From contig AJFK01001075.1 in assembly GCA_000467715.1 (NCBI GenBank), positions 1 through 38,741 on the forward strand: a DNA stretch of 38,741 nucleotides, read 5' to 3'. Shown piece after piece: positions 30,539 to 38,741 of the stretch. The notes below the pieces were generated by a model. That model saw only the letters and a program-made list of their open reading frames with translations. It was not told the DNA's origin and did not search any database. Position 1 is the stretch's first letter; the number at the start of each line of letters is the position of its first letter. Made by a program: the position numbers and the translations under genes. This DNA is from Hysterium pulicare CBS 123377. Its lineage: Eukaryota > Ascomycota > Dothideomycetes > Hysteriales > Hysteriaceae.

Positions 30539-32557
30539 ATGTCGAGCGCGAATACTTCAGATGATAGCGGAATCGACATTTCCGTTGGTCCGACGGCGCC
30601 AGATGATAGTCCGCTCTTCGGCGCGTCGCGTTCCATCGAGACGCGACTTACGAGTCTCTCCGACCTGCTCTCTCTTGAGGAGACATCTCTGAACCAGACG
30701 AGGAGAATAAACATACCTGATATCTTGGATCCAGCCACCGCGGCGGGAACATCGATTGAGAATGTCTGCTTCATCGGCGCTGGCTACGTTGGTGAGTAGT
30801 ACCAAACGATTTACGCACCATTCCGTTGCAAGATGATGAGTTAAGAAACGTTCTGATAAAATGTTGATTTAAGGTGTGCCAACTGCCGCTGTCATTGCGC
30901 TCAAAAATCCTACACTTCGTGTGATTGTCATTGATCGTGACGAGCGGCGAATACGAAGGTGGAACTCAGCACATCTACCAATCAATGAACCCGGATTGAG
31001 TGAGATAGTTCGCATCACGAGAGATGGATGCAAAGCTGCTTCAGTGCAAGTTGGTAGGAAACCGGTCACACAACTGGATCCGTCTGATGAAGATGCTTCC
31101 ATTCCGCTGCGAAAACCCAACCTTTTGTTTTCGACCAAATCAGCAAGCTGTATAGCTGCAGCCGACGTTATTTTCATATGTGTGAATACCGGAACGAAAG
31201 TATCAGGACTGGGGGCTGGTTCTGCGACCGACATGACCGCGTTTGAGGGCGTTATACAAGAGGTCGCCGCAAATGCGAAAACCGGCGCCATACTCGTTGA
31301 GAAGAGCACTGTCCCATGCAGAACTGCGAAGGTCGTTCAAGATATCGTATGTAATCTTTGCAAACCTCCATTAGCCTTGTCATGAATCTCACTACAACTT
31401 GCGGCCAGCTCGAATCCCTCCGTCCCCGCGCAAACATACAAGTTCTCTCAAACCCTGAATTCCTCTCGGAAGGCACCGCAATCACCAATCTCCTCCATCC
31501 GGACCGGATTATCATTGGTTCTACTCATACAATACAAGGCAACCGTGCTGCCGCCACCTTAGCTAAGCTATACACCTCTTTCGTAGACCCCTCGCGCATC
31601 CTGAGTATCCACGTGTGGTCCTCCGAACTGGCCAAACTAGTTGCAAATGCCATGTTAGCCCAGCGTATTTCCAGTATGAACTCCATCAGCGCGATCTGCG
31701 AAAGGACGGGCGCGGATGTGCATGAGGTGGCAAAAGCCGTTGGTATGGACCCGCGGATCGGAAATCAGTTCTTGAAAGCGGGACTAGGATTTGGTGGGAG
31801 CTGTTTCAGGAAAGATATCGGAAGTCTAGTCTATCTTGCTAAGAGCTTAGGGCTAGATGAAGTTGCCGAATACTGGAGTCAAACTCTGAAAATCAACGTG
31901 CTCCAGCGAGACCGCTTCTCGAGGATGGTGATACAGAGACTCAATGGGACGTTGGTTGGAAAAAAGATCACTCTCCTGGGCTTCGCGTTCAAGAAGAACA
32001 CAGACGATACGAGGGAATCGATAGCCGTTGATATCATTTCGAACTTCCTAGATGAACGACCCGGTGAGATCGCCATCTTCGATCCGGTCTGCCTCCCAGA
32101 CGCCATCCAGCGCGAAGTCGATACTCTCAGCCCCAAACACCCGAACATGGACAAAGTCAAAATCTACACAGATCCCTACCAAGCCTCCGTCTCTACATCC
32201 GCAATCCTCATCATCACCGACTGGGATTTCTTCAAGTCCAGTTCTTCGGAGCCTCCATCCTCCAAAGCGTCTGTAGCCGCTGTCTCAGATCGTATGGACT
32301 TTTACTGCACCCCGGAACAATACCTCGCTCAACCGCCGTGTCCAGACGACTGTCCGGATTGCAAGATCTTGTTCCCTGGCTATGGGATCGGCTCTGACGA
32401 ACGGATCGAGTGGGCAAGGATAAGTTATCATATGAAGAGGCCGAAGCTGGTGTTTGATGGGAGGGATGTAGTTGATGCGACGGAGATGGAAGCGCTGGGT
32501 GTGAAAGTTATTGGGTTGGGGAGGGCGGAGAGTGCGGGTATGGGCATGGGGTTCTGA
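30539..32557 (+). CDS. ugd: UDP-glucose 6-dehydrogenase, fungal long form
   Basis: Exons are 30539-30791, 30874-31346 and 31409-32557, encoding 624 residues. The introns are 82 nt (GTGAGT donor) and 62 nt (GTATGT donor). The enzyme oxidises UDP-glucose twice to UDP-glucuronate with NAD. Evidence: Rossmann GAGYVG (80-85), IFICVNTGT, EKSTVPCRTA, the core NPEFLSEGTAITNL, catalytic Cys374 in GFGGSCFRKD, and FAFKKNTDDTRES in the C-domain. Human and bacterial enzymes are about 390-490 residues; this one has a Ser/Thr-rich N-terminal extension of about 75 residues and a C-terminal insertion including CPDDCPDC (Cys553, Cys557, Cys560). Divergent from the GT4 gene and convergent with the methyltransferase. 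Confidence 0.93.
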
Positions 32558-33119
32558 GATTGGGTTCTTCTCCTGAGGATTGGCTAGACTGGGTATTACT
32601 AATAGATGGTATTTAGACTACTGGGACGTTGAATCACAATAATGATTGCCAAGATGCAGATGCATAATGGGTGAAATAATCAGTCAGTTTTCAGCTTTAC
32701 TTTTCCTGTGTATTCAATACTAGAAAGTTATGCAGACAACAACTTCGACGTCCGTTAAGGGCTATATACTCCTCTGGACTTACATTACCAAGTTCAATAA
32801 TGGAAGCAGATAGAAATAAGAGTTATCACGAGATTGAGATGTAGCCAAGGCCTCCAGCATATTATCACACCCTGTGTGATGCACGAAACCATGTGTAATA
32901 GAGCTCAAGTTTGGATTATTTTTTTGTTTGGCCCCTATATCCATGAAAATGCAAGGCAAGAATGATGTGTAACTCGTAAGCACGCCTTGATCCGTCTTAG
33001 TAGATTATCTACACAGGGACACAATGTAAAAGAAGGATAGGGCATAGTCAAGGGCCTACCTCTAAACACTTAAGAAGAGCTAGCTTCGAAAGCAAGCCCT
33101 TCCCACCATCCCCTACCCC
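32558..33119. other. Convergent intergenic region between ugd and methyltransferase
   Basis: 562 bp of AT-rich sequence with both 3' UTRs. The minus-strand ORF at 32780-32983 has no family resemblance. Nothing else seen. Confidence 0.55.
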
Positions 33120-34207
33120 CTACTCAGGCTTCCGACCCGACACAACATAGAACCACCACCAATACCTCGGCGCCTTCCCCGCCGCCTCATCAAACCTGAG
33201 GCACTCCTTCATATCATCCACAGCCTCCTGCAGCTTGCCTTCTAGCTCCGTCCCTTCCGTCAACCGCTTCATGGCAGGCGCGTAGAATGCAGGCACCGAC
33301 TTTCCTGAAAGCTCGCCAAGCGCTGTAGCCTCGGGGCTGAGTCCAGGCCACGTGCCATGTGGCCAAGCATAGCGGCGAACGCGGATATCAACGAGGCCAG
33401 CACGATGCATGTAGGTAGCAAGATTGGCGCCGGCGGTCGGGTCCAGGTTCTTAGCGCGCATCGCTTCTTGCGAGATGGTGGTCCAGAGAGGTCGGACGAT
33501 GTACGGTTCAGAGGGGTTGTTCTCGGGATGAAGATCCGTTTCGTTGTCGAGTTTCGAAGCATCGATTTTTAGATCGTGGGGTAAGAAGGTTGAGGGAGAG
33601 AGGGAGGCGGAGGCGGAGACTTGGAACCAGATGTGGTTGCCTTCGTGCATTTCGACCCAGCCCCCTGGTTTGAGCAGTTTGGCTACGGAGTTGATGTAGG
33701 ATTGCCAGTTTGTCATTCCGAGGAAGAGAAGACGACTGAAGATGAAGTCGAACGTGCCCGGGGCGAAACGTTTATCGGCGTCGGGGTTGCTGTTTTGCTC
33801 GCGAACTAGCTCGTTGAAATCGCCTTGGATATACTCGATGTTCGGGGTCTTGCCGTGGATATGCTCCGGTACAGGGGAAAGGTCGAGACCGTACATCTTG
33901 ACTGAAGGATAGTTTGCAGCGATGATTTTGGTTGCGGATCCGGTTCCACAGCCGATGTCTAGAGCCTTTTCGATGTTGTTGGCGAGGGGAGCATGCACGA
34001 TACGACCTCCCATTATGCCGAGAAGAAGTGAGGACTGCATTTCCAGGCGCTGGTGCTCTGAGGAACTGTCATAAGTGAACAGATTAGCTTCTTTCAAAAG
34101 AATCATCGGATGGTTATCATTGCTTACTCATTGGGCAACAAATACTCTGAATTCGTAGTATGGTAGGTACGCTCGGTTGGAAAGTTGTCAGGGTCAAATT
34201 GCGGCAT
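33120..34207 (-). CDS. SAM-dependent methyltransferase (class I, LaeA-like group)
   Basis: Two exons on the minus strand: 34207-34128 and 34065-33120, joined across a 62-nt intron (GTAAGC...GACAG), 341 residues. The first exon starts MPQFDPDNFPTERTY and ends in the family phrase EYLLPND, which only appears after splicing. Motif I is ALDIGCGTGSAT (61-72), followed by GLDLSPV, IQGDFN and the post-motif phrase LLKPGGWVEMHE. Fungal genes of this type are usually annotated as methyltransferase domain or LaeA-like proteins. The set includes global regulators and small-molecule enzymes, and I cannot tell which. No polyketide or peptide synthase lies nearby, so a role in a metabolite cluster is not supported here. 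Confidence 0.88.
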
Positions 34208-35656
34208 CTTGGAGTTGCAGTTAGTTTACGGCGAGTTGATAAAGGTCGCAGTAGAGGGCCTTGCAAGGTTTATGTACTGGTAAGTAGAAAGCACTTGAGG
34301 GCTTTAAGGCGGTGAATGTATCTGCTAAAATGTGCTTACCTTCGCCCTTGTATAACAGCCAAGTGAAAAAGTATGCAGATGAGCAATAGTTAGTAATCGC
34401 GCTTCCATCACAGTCAACTCTTCCTACCATAGCGTACTCCTCTTGCGATCACTTTGAGATAGAATTGCAAGGTAGATTTTACGATCCGCGCCTCGCAGTG
34501 TCTAACCGCATCCGGTAAAGTCGACATAGTTTTTGGAAGAGGATATAGGGGCGGTGAACATGTGCATCTTTTGCCTATCATTGCTCAATTGCAGTGTACT
34601 GAACGTATTAAAAAGAGAGATTCCGTCGTGAAGGTACCTACTGACCATCCGCTCCCTGCTGTGGTTTCGCGGTAGATCCAAGATTGGTATTAGGCTAGTA
34701 CTTCAACCCGACCATCGCCAAAAGACCTCACTGTAACCGTACCTACCATGTGGAATTCGTATAGGGACGAGAAGGTAAAGGTTAAAAAAGCATAGTGGGT
34801 CATAGTTCGTTGGATTCTGGGCTGCGCATCAACCTGGTGATAAATCTCCTTGCTGTCCGCATGCACTGTTTGACCTTAGTAATGTTCAGCAGACATCAAA
34901 AATGGTGTACGCATATCCTTTTGTTGCCGTGTTTGCAGGAAAAATGAACCTGAAATCTAATAAAGTACTACACCCATCAAGGAATGTGAACTCTGATTAG
35001 TATTCTTTGAAAAGGCGAAGAAAGGCGAAGATGTGGGTTTGATAAGTCTTGACATTGTATCTCCCTGTCTTTCTGCAAGGCCCTTCTATCGAGCTTGGAG
35101 TTCCATCGCATGTTACTGCACAGTTCAGATGCTCAGTCAAGGTCTGGAATATCAACCCAATTAAGGAGTCTTGGCTGTTGAAGATGGTGATAAGGTTCCG
35201 TGGCGGCCTGAGGCTTCGGTGAGTGGCGGGCCCACTGATAGGGCTAAATCCGGCTCGACGCATCCGAGCACAGAGCGTTCGGCTTGGCCCGGTTGGCGTC
35301 ACATCACACCACGATGCAGAGCACAATCAGCCCACCATGCTCTGCACTCTCAATTGATGGGGACGCAGCTAGGAGAGGCCGCTGGCCAGCCGCAGCTCAC
35401 CGATATCAGAAGATTCTAGTGCCAAATACAGGTTTTCTCATCGAAAGCCAACGGGAAGGCTGGATCATGATCCATCGTATTTTTACTGCACTGACTAAGA
35501 CGTCACAACCAATCAGCAACCAGCACCGCGGGGAGTGCTTTGTGCACCACCAATAACCCTGGCCCTCCCGCACGCTCCCGATTGCATATATTTACTGACG
35601 TGCCCTTCTCTCATCACCACCTCACTCCAACAATTCTACCCTACATTTCCTTCGCA
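34208..35656. other. Long divergent promoter region of methyltransferase and phosphoketolase
   Basis: 1449 bp with no supported gene. Near the phosphoketolase end are TGACTAA (35492-35498), ACGTCA (35500-35505), CCAAT boxes near 35509 and 35550, a CreA-type GCGGGG at 35528-35533 and TATATTT at 35587. An imperfect tandem AAAGGCGAAG sits near 35010-35030. The rest is plain intergenic sequence. Confidence 0.55.
35587..35593 (+). promoter_or_regulatory. TATA-like box of the phosphoketolase gene
   Basis: TATATTT, about 70 nt before the ATG at 35657, with a C/T-rich leader in between. Confidence 0.45.
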
Positions 35657-38101
35657 ATGGCTCCCAGCGTTGAGAAGACCACCGAACAGCTCGATGAATT
35701 GAGCCTCTCCCCTTACGGCGCCGCAAGGGCGACCGTCAAAGGTGAACCTCTCAGCGACGACGAGGTCAAGAAGATGACCGACTACTTCAATGCCTCCCTG
35801 TATCTTAGCTTAGGCATGATCTACCTCAAAGAAAACCCCCTTTTGCGAGAGCCGCTCAAGGTCGAACATTTCAAACGACGATTGTTGGGCCATTGGGGGT
35901 CTGACGCCGGTCAGAGCTTCACCTACATCCACATGAATCGTCTCATCAAGAAATATGATCTGAACGCCATCTTCATTTCTGGCCCAGGTCATGGCGCTCC
36001 CGCCGTCCTCTCCAACTCATACCTCGAGGGTGTCTACTCCGAAGTTTATCCAGATAAATCCGAAGACATCATAGGAATGCGCCGCTTCTTCAAGTCATTT
36101 TCCTTTCCCGGCGGTATTGGCAGTCATGCTACCCCCGAAACCCCCGGCAGTCTCCATGAGGGCGGTGAGCTTGGATATTCCATTTCACACGCTTTCGGTA
36201 CTGTCTTCGACCATCCAGACTTGATCACCTTGACTATGGTGGGCGACGGTGAGGCCGAAACTGGGCCATTGGCCACGAGTTGGCATAGCACTAAATGGCT
36301 CAATCCGATCACCGACGGCGCTGTCCTCCCAGTGCTCCACCTAAACGGCTACAAGATCAACAACCCGACTCTATTGGCTCGCATTAGCCACAAGGAGCTT
36401 GAAGCTCTCTTCATCGGCTATGGCTGGACCCCTTACTTTGTCGAGGGAAGTGATGTTCCATCTATGCACCAGGCCATGGCTTCAACCTTGGAACACTGTG
36501 TCAAGGAAATCAAGAAGTATCAGAAGGAAGCCCGCGACTCCGGAAAGCCATTCCGTCCTCGATGGCCAATGATCGTCCTCCGAACACCGAAGGGTTGGAC
36601 AGGCCCAAGGAAGCTTGGAGATCGCTATTTGGAAGGCTTCTGGCGATCCCATCAAGTTCCCATCACCGATGTCCTGACAAATGATGCAAGCCGAAAGACT
36701 CTCGAAGATTGGATGCGAAGCTACGAGCCGGAGAGATTATTCGACAAGTCAGGCGCTTTGATTCCTGAATTGAAGGAATTGGCTCCATCTGGTCTGAGCC
36801 GGATGAGCGCAAATCCCATTACCAACGGCGGTGCGCTTCGCAGGAAACTGCACATGCCTGATTTCAGATCCTTTGCGACTGAAGTCAAGCAAGGTGGTGT
36901 GACCAAGTTTGGCAGTATGGCCAATTTTGCCACCTTCCTTCGTGAGATCATGAGAGCAAACATGGACAGCTTCCGTGTCTTCGGTCCGGACGAGACGGAA
37001 TCCAATAAACTCTCCGCCATTTACGATGCGGGAAAGAAGGTGTGGATGGCTGACTTTTTCGAAGAGGATGCTGATGGAGGTAATCTTGCCTACACTGGTC
37101 GTGTCATGGAGATCCTCAGTGAACATACCGTCGAAGGATGGCTCGAAGGCTACATTCTTTCTGGTCGACATGGGTTCCTGAACAGCTATGAACCCTTCAT
37201 CCACATCATCGACTCCATGGTTAATCAGCACTGCAAGTGGCTCGAGAAGTGTCTGGAGGTTGAATGGCGCCAAAAGGTCGCATCTCTCAACATCCTGCTT
37301 ACAGCCACGGTCTGGCGACAAGATCACAACGGTTTCACCCATCAAGATCCTGGCTTCCTCGATGTCGTTGCGAATAAGAGCCCCGAAGTTGTCCGCATAT
37401 ATCTCCCTCCTGATGCGAACTGTCTACTCTCCGTCACGGACCATTGTCTGCGAAGCTCAAACTACGTCAACGTCATCGTCGCAGATAAGCAGGAGCACTT
37501 GCAATACCTCACCATGGAACAAGCCATCGCACATTGCACTAAGGGCGTCGGCATTTGGGACTGGGCCAGCAATGACCAAGGCGGCGAACCAGACCTTGTC
37601 ATGGCATCTTGCGGTGATGTGTCCACATCAGAATCTCTGGCCGCAACCGCACTTCTCCGCAAGGGAATTCCAGGGCTGAAAATTCGTTTCGTCAACGTCG
37701 TGGATCTCTTCAAACTCATCCCAGAACACGAGCATCCCCACGGCCTCTCGGACAAAGAATATCGGGCCATATTCACTAACGACAAACCCGTAATTTTTAA
37801 TTTCCATTCTTACCCTTGGCTCATCCATCGCTTGACCTATAAGCGCACCGGCCAACACAACCTTCATGTCCGCGGATACAAAGAGAAAGGTAATATCGAC
37901 ACGCCTCTGGAACTTGCCATCCGCAATCAGACCGATCGTTTCAGCTTGGCTATTGATGCAATTGACCGCATCCCGACCTTAGGCAACAAGGCAGCCGGTG
38001 CCCGCGAAAGCTTCCTAGACCAGCAGATTAAGGCGAAGAACTATGCGTTCCATGAGGGTGTGGATCCGGAGGAGTTCGGTAAATGGACTTGGCCATTTTG
38101 A
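35657..38101 (+). CDS. xfp: Xylulose-5-phosphate/fructose-6-phosphate phosphoketolase
   Basis: A single exon of 814 residues, normal for the XFP family. The start is the ATG in TCGCAATGGCT; the frame is open 39 codons further upstream but contains no other ATG there. The TPP-binding motif GDGEAETGPL is at 196-205, GHWGSDAG with an active-site-type His at about 78-85, and GHGAPAVLSNSYLEGVYSEV near 112. The middle domain continues with MVNQHCKWLE and HQDPGFLD. The enzyme cleaves sugar phosphates to acetyl-phosphate plus erythrose-4-phosphate or glyceraldehyde-3-phosphate. Fungi carry one or two XFPs of bacterial-like sequence. No acetate kinase is in the window to complete the pathway. The promoter carries possible carbon-source (CreA-type) and CCAAT elements. 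Confidence 0.96.
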   Translation: MAPSVEKTTEQLDELSLSPYGAARATVKGEPLSDDEVKKMTDYFNASLYLSLGMIYLKENPLLREPLKVEHFKRRLLGHWGSDAGQSFTYIHMNRLIKKYDLNAIFISGPGHGAPAVLSNSYLEGVYSEVYPDKSEDIIGMRRFFKSFSFPGGIGSHATPETPGSLHEGGELGYSISHAFGTVFDHPDLITLTMVGDGEAETGPLATSWHSTKWLNPITDGAVLPVLHLNGYKINNPTLLARISHKELEALFIGYGWTPYFVEGSDVPSMHQAMASTLEHCVKEIKKYQKEARDSGKPFRPRWPMIVLRTPKGWTGPRKLGDRYLEGFWRSHQVPITDVLTNDASRKTLEDWMRSYEPERLFDKSGALIPELKELAPSGLSRMSANPITNGGALRRKLHMPDFRSFATEVKQGGVTKFGSMANFATFLREIMRANMDSFRVFGPDETESNKLSAIYDAGKKVWMADFFEEDADGGNLAYTGRVMEILSEHTVEGWLEGYILSGRHGFLNSYEPFIHIIDSMVNQHCKWLEKCLEVEWRQKVASLNILLTATVWRQDHNGFTHQDPGFLDVVANKSPEVVRIYLPPDANCLLSVTDHCLRSSNYVNVIVADKQEHLQYLTMEQAIAHCTKGVGIWDWASNDQGGEPDLVMASCGDVSTSESLAATALLRKGIPGLKIRFVNVVDLFKLIPEHEHPHGLSDKEYRAIFTNDKPVIFNFHSYPWLIHRLTYKRTGQHNLHVRGYKEKGNIDTPLELAIRNQTDRFSLAIDAIDRIPTLGNKAAGARESFLDQQIKAKNYAFHEGVDPEEFGKWTWPF

Positions 38102-38741
38102 TTTCTTCTACTTTCCTTGACCTTTCCATATGTTTTTCTCTAAAATGAGCTTTTTCGAATCTCGAGTGGGATAACATTCTCATTCTTGATAGATATAGAC
38201 GGAGTCTTTCAAAGGGTGGTGATAGTCCAAATGAAAACATTTCCTTGCGCAGTCACAAATTTCTATAGTGTTTGAGTGGGTATCGAGTTTGTAGATGTAC
38301 TAAATGTCAAATTGAAGCGTTGTTGTATGAACCCCTCGAACGGACAGGAGAGCCGCACTAGATGCTAAGCCAATCAAGGTAGTTGAGGGTCTGTGCACGC
38401 ACTTCCATCCATTACTGGTGCGAGTTCTTTACACTTCCACCTGCCATTGAAACCATTCCTACCTTTATATGAGACTGAAAACTCACCTATGTCTTATAGC
38501 TTCTCGCACCGTATCCATAAAGATTGGAAAGAGGATGTGATTATGTAACGCTTAGATGCCGATCAGAACCTCATTTAAGTGGCGTCAGATGTCGTGATTG
38601 AGACTGACAGGCATCTTACAGGACCGAAGAACATAAAACCACCCCGCACTCACTACCTAGCCAATGGGGATACTCTCTTGATTTATTTAGAGGATAATTC
38701 TGGCCCTTTTTAACATTCCAAGGCGGCAGGCCGCAGTGCGG
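38102..38741. other. 3' flank of phosphoketolase to window end
   Basis: 640 bp with no supported ORF or RNA gene. The first 100 bp are T-rich, as in a 3' UTR. The next gene is presumably outside the window. Confidence 0.55.

Noticed and set aside
28375-34207. Secondary-metabolite gene cluster
   Set aside because: A GT4, a dehydrogenase and a LaeA-like methyltransferase lie close together, but no backbone synthase, transporter or pathway regulator is present.
35540-35656. Upstream extension of the phosphoketolase frame
   Set aside because: No ATG in the extension; the family-typical start and good context are at 35657, with a TATA-like box inside the extension.
36749-37345. 198-codon ORF antisense to phosphoketolase
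   Set aside because: Shadow of a well-supported coding frame; no domain seen.

Overview
The window looks like nuclear DNA of a filamentous ascomycete (Pezizomycotina). The supporting signs are short introns (about 52-94 nt) with GTAAGT-like donors and CTAAC/CTGAC-like branch sites just before the acceptor, compact single genes on alternating strands, and fungal protein families: a Leashin/involucrin-repeat giant, a large-subunit secreted catalase, LPxE(V/L)R F-box-like proteins and a fungal phosphoketolase. The class cannot be fixed from the sequence. No mobile element, CRISPR array, rRNA or convincing tRNA was seen.

Region 1 (1-14856) is the 3' part of one giant gene, open at the left edge, with at least 4911 residues visible. 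Its low-complexity body alternates acidic, proline-rich stretches with about 30 lysine tracts, many led by a tryptophan. A coiled coil and a conserved C-terminal globular domain follow. It best matches the Leashin (LAH) Woronin-body tether, often annotated as involucrin repeat protein.

Region 2 (15346-20591) holds a membrane-anchored short-chain dehydrogenase (two introns), a Pro/Lys-rich coiled-coil protein of unknown function on the opposite strand, and two diverged F-box-like paralogues in the same orientation.

Region 3 (20592-24784) is a 1.7-kb promoter region and a six-exon secreted catalase. A perfect TGACGTCA site and a TTAGTAA site upstream fit stress control by ATF- and Yap1-type factors.

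Region 4 (25702-38101) is a run of seven genes that strictly alternate in strand: quinone oxidoreductase (+), VOC protein (-), CutC (+), GT4 glycosyltransferase (-), UDP-glucose 6-dehydrogenase (+), methyltransferase (-), phosphoketolase (+). The GT4 and UDP-glucose dehydrogenase share a 682-bp divergent promoter. UDP-glucuronate made by the second is a plausible donor for the first, so the pair may be a small glucuronosyl-transfer module, possibly for a glycolipid such as glucuronosyldiacylglycerol. That link is inference. Phosphoketolase would feed acetyl-phosphate into central carbon metabolism. Several convergent neighbours end only 66-88 nt apart, so overlapping 3' UTRs are likely.
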